Shown: positions 1 to 12,094, numbered from the stretch's first letter. The stretch: 64,000 nt of DNA from Sipunculus nudus (GCA_026874595.1 CM049310.1:79789056-79853055), one strand, 5' to 3'. Notes: generated by a model not told the origin, from the sequence alone. Numbers and translations are program-made.

Positions 1-13
1 GTTTTTATTGCAG

Positions 14-363
14 CGCAAAATTATTCCATAAACTTGCAGAATGCTAATGAATCAGGATCTATCGATCTGCTGCTTGTGATCAAGAAAATCCTGCACCTTC
101 AACTGTGCTCAAGATCATGTGGTGCCACAGTGCATATCGACAGCGGGACTCTAATTTCTATACAATCGAAAATACAAACGTTATGCGTGTCGGAGATATT
201 GGAAAAAAGAATTCCCATATGGTATTGAAGCTTAAGGATAAATATGTCTTGTAACTGGTGATAATGAACCCAACAGATAAAGAAAAGGGAGATTATTGTT
301 GTCAAATCTATATTGCCGATCACCGATCACTATTGTTTGCCCAACTGAAAGCAACGAAGCTTG
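14..363 (+). pseudogene. beta1: decayed N-terminal Ig-domain exon
   Basis: An acceptor (tttttattgcag) precedes the segment and a gt follows position 363. The phase-1 frame stays open only to a stop at about 228. The end of an Ig domain, PTDKEKGDYCCQ (D-x-G-x-Y-x-C of the F strand), appears in another frame near 271-310, behind a further in-frame TAA. The paralogue at 61398-61738 is broken in different places. This was therefore a V-like Ig exon of the beta gene that has lost its frame. The upstream leader exon would lie outside the window. Confidence 0.5.
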
Positions 364-489
364 GTGAATTTCTTTAATACATCATTTACATCATTCGCTT
401 TTTAAGCAATCGATTAAATCAAATGAAAATACGACGATAATATTTTTTTACATTATTGTACTCAAAATAAGAGTATATATATTTATATA

Positions 490-490
490 C

Positions 491-574
<84 letters not shown>
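490..574. repeat. compound (AT)n(AG)n microsatellite
   Basis: Uninterrupted AT dinucleotides pass directly into AG dinucleotides, ending 19 bases before the beta1 Ig exon. The paralogue in unit 3 keeps only the GA part, at 61863-61896. Confidence 0.95.
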
Positions 575-576
<2 letters not shown>

Positions 577-593
577 GTACGCATATATTTCAG

Positions 594-949
594 TGGGTTT
601 AACATTGGTCCACGGCGAACCATCGACATTTAAGGAGATCAAGAAGCTGCAATCACAATCAATATTTTTCCGGGGGATACAACACTCTTCTTGGTCAAAT
701 GCTTTCGTAATAAAAGCCCCGATCGAACTACGCACTTCTACCCTTTCTACAGGATCGCTAAAACTGCTCTTGGATTTGGAGAACTTGTTACACGGAGTAG
801 TCACACCATTGATATTACCGACACCCGAATGACATTTTCTTTATTCATTCAAAGACCTCACAGAAATGACACAGGTCCATACTGTTGTCAGTTTGATGCT
901 GCAGGGATGACTGAGCCCATTACTGTAGTTGCACGAATGACCTTGGCTG
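594..949 (+). pseudogene. beta1: second Ig exon, frameshifted
   Basis: The acceptor atatatttcag and donor G|gtgaga match the intact unit 3 exon at 61926-62285, but this copy is 356 bp instead of 360. Four bases are missing near 631-640. The reading VGLTLVHGEPSTF breaks into a wrong frame there and stops by 832, while the correct frame resumes downstream with FSLFIQRPH and TGPYCCQ. Everything but the short deletion is conserved, so this is a recent pseudogene unless the lesion is spliced around or is an assembly error. Confidence 0.75.
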
Positions 950-1438
950 GTGAGAACTAAACATTTAATTACATGACAATAATTCGCTCTAATACGGTGA
1001 CATAATGATATAGTCTTTTTTATATTGAAGAGTCGGAAGCATCTTATGATAAATGTATTACATGATAAATATAACTCCACCATACATGTCTTCTTATATA
1101 AGCAGCAGCTATGCGAAACACATAGGTTCACCATGTCTCAACATCTAGCGTTGAGAATAAATATATCATACAATGAGAAAAACAGATTTGTCTGTATTTT
1201 GTTGCACAGTTTTAGACTTGGGCATACCGTAAATACAGGTAACAATGGAAAACCAAGTTATCTTGCTCACGACAAATCATCAGAAATTCCTTATTGATAA
1301 ATAATAGAAAATTAGTCTTTTTTATTATTTTCCAATAAAATTTGTTCTGTATTTGGTAAATTTTCAAAAAAAACTCTTAAAAGGAAGAGCTAGGCATTCA
1401 ATTTTATTATTTTCCACTACACATTGAAGTATTTGCAG
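950..1438 (+). other. beta1 intron between Ig and transmembrane exons
   Basis: The sequence runs from a gtgaga donor to the atttgcag acceptor before the transmembrane exon. It is homologous to 62286-62779. No coding signal is seen. Confidence 0.6.
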
Positions 1439-1513
1439 CCGGAAGCCTCGTCTTGACAATTTGGGCTGTCGTAGTTGTAAGAATGTTGCTATTAATGACT
1501 ATTTTTACACTCT
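1439..1513 (+). CDS. beta1: transmembrane exon
   Basis: The segment reads AGSLVLTIWAVVVV, then R, then MLLLMTIFTL: one membrane-spanning helix. The acceptor is atttgcag, and the donor ct|gtaaaa gives phase 1. A second possible donor, gag|gtttgt, ends at 1538. I prefer 1513 because its phase joins the only tail frame that is open in all three copies (2359, 26095, 63394). The copies at 25460 and 62780 have Gly where this one has Arg inside the helix, from GGA to AGA. The gene copy is probably dead because the Ig exon upstream is frameshifted. Confidence 0.6.
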
Positions 1514-1987
1514 GTAAAATAAATGTGAAGAGGCAGAGGTTTGTTTCCATTTTGTGTTTTTTTTTCATATAATTCGGTTTTAACAAATAGAATCTTAAGA
1601 TAGGCCGCTTTACTCGGTGGACAAAATGCCTTATGGCAGTGAGACGTAATTTGAGACTTCTGTTTGAAATTAACAATAATCACAAATAGTCAATTTTAGG
1701 TTAATAAAAATATTCATTTAAATATGACATTTGCTCGGGCAATTTGTTTTCATTATGAGCAGGGCTAACAGTTTACCCACGACCGGTTAGCCTAGTTCGG
1801 CATACGCAAAAGTTTTGAACAGCTCAAAGCCATTGACAAAGAACCGTATCATTTTCTTCCCTTCTTATATTATTATTTTGTATTTGGTATGTTTAAAATA
1901 TAAAAAAATAAATCAAAATACCAACCTCGGATAAGTTAAAGCTTTATCAGAAGTCCTTTCGAGGCCGACACAACGAAGTTTCAATAA

Positions 1988-2041
<54 letters not shown>

Positions 2042-2358
2042 TGAGGATTGAAGGCCGGATAAGGAGGGTTCCAGGCGGGATGGAGACCATATGCGGGTTT
2101 GGGGAGGCTTCTTTTGCTATCACTGGGCGATGGCATACAGCTATCTGTTTCTAATTTTCTGACGTGTTTTGACTTTCCTAACCATTTCTTTTGTTACCCT
2201 ATTTCTTATTGCGGCATTTACCAGATTAAAACAGTGTCAGGTGACTGCGGTAGGTGTTACGTTATTTGTGATTATAAAAATCCAGTTGCAAGCCAGGTTC
2301 TGATTTGGTACCATAGGCAGCTTCACTTCGAATGAAAGTCTAATCATCTCTTTTGTAG
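1514..2358 (+). other. beta1 intron with a unit-1-specific insertion
   Basis: This lies between the transmembrane and tail exons. It contains an (AT)n tract at 1991-2037. About 290 bp at 2041-2330 is absent from units 2 and 4, where AT-rich sequence joins almost directly to the aagtctaatcatct block. No gene is seen in the inserted part. Confidence 0.5.
1991..2037. repeat. (AT)n microsatellite
   Basis: A pure AT dinucleotide tract at the left edge of sequence found only in unit 1. Confidence 0.95.
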
Positions 2359-2468
2359 ACACCCGTACGCCTCACCAAGAACTCACCAAGCAGTTACCAA
2401 TGAACGTATGCCTTTTTTCAGCGAATGATCCTGAATTCATTGAAAAAGAGAAACAGCTGACATTTTGA
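2359..2468 (+). CDS. beta1: cytoplasmic tail exon
   Basis: An acceptor (ctcttttgtag) is followed by a phase-1 frame open to TGA. The C-terminal part, SANDPEFIEKEKQLTF, aligns with LANDPVFNEREKQIFF in unit 2 and SANDPVFNEREKHVIFF in unit 4. The N-terminal half has diverged (YTRTPHQELTKQL). It is an acidic/basic tail without tyrosines, so no phosphotyrosine motif. The exon assignment rests on the shared frame and acceptor. Confidence 0.45.
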
Positions 2469-5400
2469 AGACAGGTACTAGAGGAACATAACCAAATAAA
2501 AGGAAATAAAAGGCCGACTCAATATACTACAAAGAACCTAAAGATTACGCCGAGAGGAGAAACGTGTACTGAAATAGACGAGTCCGACCTTATTGAGAAC
2601 TTGACATTCTATGAAAAAAAAGAACTGTTCGTTCTGTTTACAAATATGAAACATATATAAATTATACATTCATGAGAGTGAACTTATTCGCAAAAAGCAG
2701 TTTGTTAATTGATAAGATATTAGGATGGTTGATGGGTTCATTTATATTTCACTATTTTGGTAATTTTATTGTGAGTTGTCACCTAGAGTTTAAAATTATC
2801 GATTTCAATTTCTTATCTCCTATTCTTCTTTTTCTTTTTTTTTTATTTTCTGCCTGTGTTTGCGCTGGATCTCAGATATTCGAACACTCAACTTTGGGCA
2901 AAATATTTTTCAACAATATCAGATTTGCACCTGATATTATTTTACGGCCTAATTTCAAAGGGCAAACACAGTAGCGAATTCCTCATAACCGTTAAATTGC
3001 ACGCGTTGCGGGGCCTTGATTCAAGAGTTCGCCCGTCGATTACGAACATGAAGTGATTTGTTATGATTTATGTAAATTCTAAGGGTACTGGATGTCATTT
3101 TATATCTTAATATATGTTCAATATATATATATATATATATATATATAATAATTTTATATAAACATATGTTATATATATATAATAATAATCTCTTAATATG
3201 ATTATATAATACAGGCAAGTCAACACACTTTAAAGATTAATACCCTGAGGCCTCAAAAATATGGCAGACATTTAAAAAACCCTGTGCCTTTTATGTAAAT
3301 TGATATTTGAAGATACTGAGGTTGTAGCTATAGCAGCCGATATATTGAATTTTAGTTCGTCTCCATGTAGCAGTTGGGATGGTGGTAAATGCTGAATATG
3401 CCACAATATGATATTCTCAGCTTATGTGTATGGTCTGGCAATTAAAAATGTCACCAGTAAGGGTATAAATAAACAAATATTTAACTCTCTTAAGCTTCGG
3501 TGATATTATAGACCCTGCAATTAAACTATCATACTTACAAAGGGTGGAGCAGTGCACCATGAATTTCGAAGGAACTTTTCTGTGAGTAAAGTTCAATGTT
3601 ACGCTTTTTTTATATTATATTTTTTAATTTTTTTTGTTAGATTTTTGTGTTAGATCTCAAATGTGGCTTTTGGCGCAATATTTGTCACGGTTGAAGTATT
3701 TGCACATATTTATGCATTTTGACATTGACCTAATATCCAAGGTCGTACAGAGCATGAGAAAACTTTTCATTATCACCTATCGTCGAGAGAAACTCACCAA
3801 TTATAAACATATAGTTTCATATTTTTGCAAATAAATTTTCATCCGCATTCAAACGTTGTTCCTTTGTTCTGGCGAGATGATTACAGGTTCATGTATGTTA
3901 ATGTAACACATATGGCACGCTTTACCTATAGGTTTATCAATGGTACCTAAAGCTTGATAAATTAAAACACTTTTAGGATAATAAGTAACCTTTGCCATCT
4001 CAAGGTGAAGCATGCGACAGTATTAAAAAAAACCTTGAGCAAGCAACCTACGGCATCCGGAAGGGCAAACGAATCACATATCTACTATTTTTTATATGAC
4101 TATATATCTGAACAGCTCCATTTTCAGCCAATAATCCGTCCTAAAACATTTTACTGTAAACCAGGCGCTCCTTTTCATAGTTTTTACACGATCACAAAAC
4201 AAAATAATTTACCTAAGATTGAAATTAGAAAAATCAAAAGTGGAAAGGCGTATTGTCACCATTAGAAAACAATTGTGTTTATAAAATCGCATAATTACAC
4301 CGGCAAGAATGATTACAATTGGATTTTTTCACGTTGTGCTTATTGTTTACCATCAGATACATGCGGATTGAAACAATAATATAATAGGTAAGGTAATGGA
4401 TAACGTAAGTATAACTCAAAACCTAATAAAACGACATACATAATCATCAGTCATAATGCTTTATGCATTATTGAAAAACACTTGAATATTCTTTTTCGGT
4501 GCAAGTGACGAGTAACTGACCGACTTTCACTTCATCCTTAAAGCTTGTCTTTTTCATGGAATGAGACTTTCACCAGATCTGATTAAAAACGACCCGGCAT
4601 GACAGACACAATGGTCTATTCTGAAAAGTCTTCGGTGTTTGAGAAATGAAGTTTAATCATACATGGAAGTGATGGATAACGGGGTATTTAAGTATCTCAT
4701 AGACACGATTAGGTTGGTGAAAGCCATTTTTGTTTTATTTTGAGTAGGCATTTCCACCACTTCTTCTTGCATTCTACTTTTCAACCTTGGGCTACAAATA
4801 TAATAACTTATTTTACCTAAGTTTGTAGGGTGCACCTCGAACGGATATATTGCGATCACACAAGCAGGGTGCTTTACATGATCATATAACCAAATAATAA
4901 TTGGCCAAATCCAAGAGGAAGATACGACAAGTATAACCATCTTTCATGTCCAAATACCGTAAAATTGGAATTTCATATGAACATATTTCATTATGCAATC
5001 ATATTCACCATAATTACAAAAACATATGAATATTTTGTCTCTGTTAAAGGCTCGTGTGAGTCATCGTAAATGTCAGGAAGGGCGTCCTGGTATCTTAACC
5101 TTATATAACTTATAATAACCTTATAATAACCTTATATAACCTAATATTTAAACCCAACATTCAAGGAAATCATTTTTTATGTTGTTTTTATGAAGAATAG
5201 ACTGTGGTAAATTTTTAGGTAAATAAAATATTATTTGAACTGATATACATTATAATATCAATATTTGGTTTACCTGTATATAACAAATCCGTTATACGTT
5301 ATCAGATTAATATTTGGCCTTTTTATTTACGAAACTACAGACATTTATAACGTACACAAGACGCTGATGCGGCTATTGAGTATAAATGGCTTTTCACCTG

Positions 5401-6385
5401 TGTATATGAAGCATTTAATTTCCCGAAATTTCTATTAATTTGGTTCGATAATTTCCCTTTCGGGAATATACAGGAAGTGAAATCCCCGCGAAACAATACG
5501 CCACAAATAGTTGGACGGGTATCAACTCTCCATCTATCCCCGCCAGCCACGAGACGGTCCTTCAGATCGATATGGCGTTACACGACACAATTATTTACTT
5601 GGTTATATGCTTTCATAATTCAAAACATATTCCCGCTGATCATTTATATGCCTATGATCACATGCAGCATAAACATTTTCCATCAGCAGGGATGAGTAGG
5701 CGAACTGGACATTTTCTCAGGGAGAGATGTAAAAAGCTCACCTTCAAATATATATAAAAAGTCCTGAAAATGCGGATATAGAGCCATTTTGTATCCAGAT
5801 AGATGCAACTGACTTCGAACAGCCTCATTTTGTCCTCTAATAGGTGCTGCCATCTGGAAAAATGAAGGAAAATCTTGAATAAGAATATTTTAAAATCATT
5901 TAAGAATCTTCAACTAATTTTAGAATTCGAATGATACAAAGTTAATGGCTTAATATCCGAGTGAATCATGTGACATAATTCCGAGAGATAAACGAAATGT
6001 ATTTCTTTTAAAGTGCATAGCTAGGAAAGAATCAATAACTCAATATATAATTTTAAATTTCACAATATTTGCTGAACATAAAGACATTTACTAATAAGGA
6101 CAGATATTCATTTATTAAGGAGGGGAACTATGACGCAGAATGTAGAAAGCTGTATTTCTTGCCAAGAAGGTGTGTAAAAAATTAATAATTTTTTATTATG
6201 CCTAGACCGATATCAATATTGTGGTTAGAAACCAGGGAATCATAGAAATAGTCAACGTAATAGGACTTGACATGGACATTATAGTAGCAAAGGGCGAAAC
6301 TGAGGTAATAGTTCAACATCTCTGCAGGATCTTTGCCATAACAGTACGTATGATAACAACCTAGCTATATATCCCTCTCAAACAT
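2469..6385. other. non-coding paralogous region of unit 1
   Basis: Blocks align with unit 2 (about 26190-28130) and unit 3 (about 39344-41475). The homology with unit 3 begins at 3347, at ttttagttcgtctcc. It contains an (AT)n tract at 3119-3148 and a short tandem repeat of aaccttata-type units at 5100-5142. Short frames occur on both strands, but their substitutions between units look unconstrained. Confidence 0.5.
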
Positions 6386-7111
6386 GGCCGTAGGTATACG
6401 GTAGTCCACCGTGTTTATTTAACTATAATACCGTCCTTTCACGGCCCGGCCGTAAACTCGCTTAACGGTACACTACCGTGAACTGGACTAGTGCCAGCGA
6501 GATGACCACGCGCGGAATTTCTTTCATAATCATCCAGGCATTTACAGAGCTTCACCGCCATATTTGACATTTCAAGCAGCTCGCACAGGTGAACAATCTC
6601 GAATTATCCAATGTTTTCGGTGAGTTAACCTCTATACCTTTATACAATTTTAGGTATCTTTATATAAAACGTTTTATATATATTTCGATGGTAAATTTAG
6701 ATTTTAAACCTAAACTGGGTTCTAAAAAATCTCCCTATCACTGTCCGTGCTGTGTTTTGTGGATATTGTGCATGTGTGAGAGTGTGTTGACACTGTTATT
6801 TTAATATATTTCATATATATCTGCCCCGTGTGTGTATCACATAAAGGCCTATATCTTTTCACATTTAAATACATCCCTTTAAATAAATATCATTATGATG
6901 ATACCACTGCTGTACTTTTTACATAATCTAGCCTGTTTGAGATTTATTATTTATCATCTAATGTTGTTATGTGGAATAACATGTGTGCCAATCGTGTCTG
7001 AATTGAATTAATATTCAAATCATTTGAGAGATATAGGCTGTACATTTGCTTAACTATACGAGTCTCTCTATAAAAAAAATACAGAATTTGATACTTTGCA
7101 TTAACAACTCA

Positions 7112-7122
<11 letters not shown>

Positions 7123-7170
<48 letters not shown>
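7123..7170. repeat. (AT)n microsatellite
   Basis: An AT dinucleotide run, paralogous to 28831-28904. Confidence 0.95.
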
Positions 7171-7172
<2 letters not shown>

Positions 7173-7203
7173 AATGATCTTTTTTTGTATTTTCTCATTT
7201 CAG

Positions 7204-7311
7204 AATGTTAGTTTGACCAAAAGGAGAGAAACAACATATACAATCACCATCGCCCCGATGAATAAGACTAATACGGACTTTCGATTGAAGCGGAAAATAG
7301 GCCCAAATTAA
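7204..7311 (+). pseudogene. possible Ig-like exon fragment (unit 1)
   Basis: A strong pyrimidine-rich acceptor (ttttctcatttcag) is followed by 36 codons starting NVSLTKRRETTYTITIAP. YTITIAP-x9-DF resembles the E-to-F strand region of Ig domains, but the expected Tyr-x-Cys is replaced by basic residues before the stop. The unit 2 copy (28969-29082) is also open. Base differences between the two are mostly nonsynonymous, so constraint is not evident. It could be a relic exon of a third receptor type. Confidence 0.25.
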
Positions 7312-8489
7312 TATTAGCATCTTAGACTTGGTATATATGTTTCTTATATATAGGCCTACATACAGTATCATATAGTGGTGATACGGAAATTGTCCCGTAT
7401 AATTTGTACAGGTTGATTTATCACATTGTGATAAAAACGTGAATTCATTACTTCGCTGGCTGCATGACTCTCACAGGACTGAACAGTCATATTTTTAATA
7501 TGAATTTGCAAAATATGATCCTCAGGTACACGACTTGTATAAACAATTATTATCTCCTCCCAGGTTTGTATTCAATTTCGCACAGGTGATTTTGTGTGCA
7601 TGAAAATATGCATATATACACGATTATGGTCAATCTTGTTTCCTCCCCCGGAGTTTTGAATGTGAGTATGTTTATTGATAATTATGTTCTTTATAATAAA
7701 AGGTTCCCCTTGCATATACTTTTTTGTCGATTGTATCCGTTTCATTACGTCAGTTTTTTCTATTTTAGCTGATCTTAATACCTGCCATTTACCGAAATCA
7801 TAATTTACAGTGACATAGGATCATAACTGTGTAAGCCTTCCGCCCGCCATAAGCTATATGCCAGTAATATAATAATTTATATAATATTAATAATAACGTG
7901 CTTTGCTAGGTACTACAGTATTTTTATAGAGAATACCGTGAATATACGCTATTCTACCGTAATGATACCTGATACGGCCTACCGTTTTAATACGGTAAAC
8001 TACCGGCAGCGACTGATGCCGGCAGCCAACCGTAAACTTACGGCTCTTGTCTATGAGTGTAGCTTTGTAAGATTTGGGGACTTACTTTTTCCCCATTTGT
8101 ATCGTATTATGTGTAATATAGCGGCAAGCAATGCAATAGCTTTTGCAATAACAGTTTAAAATTATATTTAATAAAAAGTAACACTTACATGGCATTATTA
8201 GTTATAAATTTATTCAATAAACAGAAACAAGTAAATTTCAAGTTACATATCATATAAATGGTTTATTTATTTTTAAAAAAATGTGTAACAATTTCGTGAA
8301 AATCATAATCAGTAATGAATACAAATATGGAAACTTTCAATAATCTCTCTTAAATAATCGGTGCAAGTCATATGTATTTCCAAGACCATCTTTAAGCACA
8401 ATACGTATCACAAATAGAAAAAAAATCACTCTTGTTCCTGCGGGGTATGATATCGCTGCTAAGTCTTAAGGTAAGGATCACTTTTGTTG

Positions 8490-9013
8490 ATATAACGTTC
8501 CCTATTGTAATAATTATTATATAATAATTATATAAGGTTTTTGTACACCAACTTTGATGAAAGAACTGTTAAATCCTAACATTAGAAATTGATTACAATA
8601 AGAAACGGTATTACAATACAGGTTCGACCGAGCAACCACTATTGTAATAACCATTTGTAATGTAATAACCATTTCTTACAATAGGAAACGGACGGTATTA
8701 CAATACAGGTTTGACCGAACAACACCTATTGCAATAACCATTTGTAATGTAATAATCATGCGATTACTATATGGTTATTTAGTTAGAGTAAGGGTTCACA
8801 GTATTTAACAGTTATTCACCAAAGTGGCGTACAACACCTTTGCAACCGTCACCCTTAATGTAATAAATAAATTATTACAATAGGGGTTGCAAATGCAGCC
8901 TCTAATGTCATAATTATAACAATCGTGCACATTATTAGAATAGGGAATATGCGTAACAGCTAATTTGTAACCCCTAATGTAATAATTATAACAATAGAGA
9001 ACGTTATTACAAT
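8490..9013. mobile_element. foldback element, left end truncated (unit 1)
   Basis: The right end is made of repeated hairpin words (CCTAATGTAATAA / TTATTACAATAGGGG) and finishes in aggggccc, matching the intact copy at 30321-31009. The middle has an internal tandem duplication of about 85-90 bp around aaacggtattacaatacagg (8596-8765) that is single-copy in units 2 and 3. The left arm is shortened. Confidence 0.5.
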
Positions 9014-10780
9014 AGGGGCCCTAACATGGCTGGCTAGTCAGGGATTTGTCCCCATGCCTGATTGGAGCACCTGACGCTATCCCAGGTGTCCTTGACATGC
9101 TCTGACATGGTCTCACGGACACATTTGAAAAATGTTGATAGAACTGCTGAGCTAGCTATTCAGCAACCTTGGGTGGCCTCCCAGATGCGGGTTTGGTCGG
9201 TCATTTTTATGATGATGGTGTCTCCCACATAGCGGAATAGGCTTGGGAGAAACCTTGGAGAGGCCATGATGGCTATATCTAGACTGTGGTGCTGTTAATC
9301 ATATGGCCCTGTTGGTGCCTTCCATCTCTTAACACATTCACTGCCGATTATTGTACATCTGAGCAGAGACCTGAACATCAAAAAAATGGTCACGTGGTAA
9401 AGTCCTCAGCGGGGGTATCATTCGCAGAATCCTAGCGCTGATAGTGGCTACCTTGAGTATGGATCCCCCCCCCCATATCCTTAAATTACCTGCCCGAGAT
9501 TCGTCGCTTTACTTTGGATACATTTTGCTCCGTTAATTATCAACCAGTGTTTCCTGGGGGCTGTTCGCTCCGACCTTTTGGAGTATATCGTCATCTGGAA
9601 TTGAAGTTTATCCCTTGGAATGTTGTCGAGATTATACGTGAAACGGAATATGTTTTCTCAAGAGTAATTCGCCCCTATACTGTGTATGTGTGCATAAGAT
9701 TACGCTACCTTTGGATTATCTGGTAACAGCCAACTGCGGGTTCATTTGAAGTTTGTGAAAGACACTATGGATTACCAATTTGCAATTTTGTGTGATTACA
9801 GCTTGGAGCATGTAAGTAGATAAGAAATATTTACCTTATTGGTTTTACATATAATTTTATCTTACAAGACTTTTGTATTTATTTTCTTTGCTCATATCCT
9901 TAGTGAGTTCATTCAAGTGAAATGGCACCTTCTACCTTTTGATTCAAAGGCAACTGGGTCACTGGATGGGTGAAGTCAGCTTTTGCCTTAGGCCAGTTTT
10001 TACCTTGTTATAAGAAGTAACGCATACCGAGAGAGTCATTCAAACTATTATATTATAGTCATATTTTGGTTCTACCAAACGCAGACTCCATCGGCCAAGA
10101 AATTCTACCAACACGAAATATGGTAACCTCATTTTCCTTGATTCTCAATTCTGCACATTATGTGCTTCCTCTGCAAATTTATACGACCGACTGCTGGTCG
10201 TAGAATACAGATCCTAGCCTTACCCTCACCAAAACTTATTCATGCAATCATCTTTAATTGTGATTCAGCTCCTTTTTTTCTCACAGACTTTAATTTTATT
10301 TATTTGTTTGGTACAGTACTGTTGGGGTGCAGATGACTCTTAATCCTGTGATAGAACGAAACTTTCTGTTGCACCTTCTGTGATTAACACACTTTTTCAC
10401 TGACACTTTTCTGATTGCTGGAATCCTATATCTCGGTACATAACATAAAGTCCACATAAAGTCTTCTCTTCCTAATAACCACATACAATTATATATCTTT
10501 TTATCCGTCTATAATATGTTGCAATATTGACATGTCCTCATACTACGTCCTCACTTTTATATATCTGACTGTAGGGAACCGTACATGATAATAATCATGT
10601 AATTATCAGTGCTTTGGTCATGTAAACAAGGTTCTCCTTTATATTAATCCTATTTCCGAATAAGTTCCAATATTTATGTTACGTTCGCTTAGTATCTTCC
10701 GTTCTCAGTAATCATTGACTGAGGATGTTTGCTTCTTATAAAAAAAAATAAATATTTCGCAGATAATAATAGAAATAAAT
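9014..10780. other. non-coding paralogous region of unit 1
   Basis: It aligns with 31010-32690 and 44840-46170. It contains a C homopolymer near 9467. A 70-codon frame at 9514-9726 has an open counterpart at 45052-45264 but is interrupted by deletion in unit 2, and its changes are mainly nonsynonymous, so I do not call a gene. Confidence 0.45.
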
Positions 10781-10805
10781 ATAATGTAATATTGTGGCGG
10801 CTAGC

Positions 10806-11003
10806 TTATGAAGTCGCTTGCGATGTAGCCGTGACATCAGTAGACAATGGTAATTGGGCTGGTGGGCCTACTTGAGTCGTCATACAAGCAATATCGAAAA
10901 ATTCATCGCAGTGGTCTTCAATCATGTTACCTTCATATCGTGGTAAACAGCGCATTGTCTTAACATTATGCTTCGAATGATGAATAAACATAAGAGAATA
11001 CAT
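10806..11003 (-). other. short minus-strand frame shared by all three units
   Basis: The C-terminal stretch, ending in SLPTDVTA/TSRATS-like sequence and the same TAA, is open here, at 32712-32924, and at about 46196-46330, where a 12-base deletion keeps the frame. Upstream, unit 2 has a one-base deletion. The product is not recognised. A shared frame over three copies is suggestive, but many differences change amino acids. Confidence 0.2.
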
Positions 11004-11559
11004 ATAAACTTACAACCAAAACTGAAACCCTGTCTCTATGGTAACGAGTCATTTCCTGTATCAGGTACAAGTTGGTTGCCGTCCGGTAACTTGTGCGAGC
11101 CATGTCTGTAAGCATGCGGTCAGAAATTCAACAAAAATGCGGAGAAATTTACCAATATACTGAGTTAAAATGGTACTTTTCTCGCTCTTAATTGGTGTTT
11201 TTTGAAAGTTAACTAAAAATGCTAACGATTAGTCTTGTTTATGTTAATTGACAGTGTACCTGAAGGCCATGAGGCGTTGTCAAAAATGACGATAATATTT
11301 ACATCCTCATGGGGCCTTATAATGCGTTCCCCAGACCCAGATGTAAAGGCTCTCTGGCAGCGAATTATTGGTCGTAATGTCAGAGGGTCTAAATGGCGCT
11401 ACTAGCGGTAGGTTCAACAATCCTACGTTGGCGCTCATCAAAACCAAATCAAACTGCCAATCATATAAAATATTTTGAAGAAAAATGATTTTTTAAGACA
11501 ATATAACCTGAAGTACAGATAAATGTTATACAGCATGACCAGTGTGACTACTGTTACAG

Positions 11560-11790
11560 ATGCCTACTGACTGTGCTAAAGTTCAGAAGAAACCTATATG
11601 ATGCCAAAGTTTCTAGAAGTGCTCCTCCTGGTTTCCTGAACTCGCTTACAAATAAACATTTAAATGTATATCTTACTCCATGTCTTATGTGCAGCGCAGC
11701 TGAATTTTTTTGTAAAGGATACTTAGGGCATATAAAAATAATAACAATAATAATGACAAGCAATAAAACGCAATTATATCTGACAAGATG
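11560..11790 (+). mobile_element. LINE 3-prime remnant (unit 1)
   Basis: The frame reads LKFRRNLYDAKVSRSAP, a remnant of the conserved end of L2/CR1-type reverse transcriptase ORFs, followed by a 3-prime region with AATAAT-like repeats. The longer paralogue at 50563-51291 shows that about 350 bp of the domain was deleted here. Confidence 0.55.
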
Positions 11791-12094
11791 TACTTTCAGG
11801 GTTTGTGTACGTTGCCTAATGTACACTTTAATTATAATTGCCACTCACTTTCTGTCAGTTTTATGGAAATTTTGCAATCTACAATAGCTAATTTTCAGAA
11901 TAACACTTTAGCACAGCAGCTGGGTGTTTATTAACTGACACATGTAAGTAACATTTGTTTAATGTTTATCGTGAATTAGGCGTAACCTTTGTTCAGTATT
12001 TAGTTAATCCCTGTATCAGTCACCTCTTATTAACACAGCGGCTTTATCCAGTAAAGAAATTACTAGTGATAAAGAGCTGTCTGTGACTAATCCG

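Larger units (their letters stand above)
6386..8045. mobile_element. putative element bounded by ACGG/CCGT-rich inverted repeats (unit 1)
   Basis: The left end reads GCCGTAGGTATACGGTAG. The reverse complement of the right end reads GCCGTAAGTTTACGGTTG. Both ends extend into about 100 bases dense in ACGG and CCGT words that can fold on themselves. The same pair bounds 28128-29772 in unit 2; unit 3 keeps only the left end, near 41476. I see no clear target duplication and no transposase, so it may be a non-autonomous foldback-type element or simply a structured repeat pair. Confidence 0.4.

Noticed and set aside
4653-4940. Minus-strand hydrophobic frame (MVILVVSSSWIWPIIIWLY) with counterparts at 26562-26762 and about 40310-40520
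   Set aside because: Start and length are shared, but differences between copies are mostly amino-acid-changing and indels break the third copy. It looks like shared non-coding ancestry, not a membrane exon.
6129-6180. Possible tail exon reading NYDAECRKLYFLPRR (copy near 27870)
   Set aside because: Two tyrosines in a short frame are suggestive, but no good acceptor was found and it is absent in unit 3.
9514-9726. 70-codon frame also open at 45052-45264
   Set aside because: Most differences change amino acids and unit 2 deletes the middle. No splice or domain signal.
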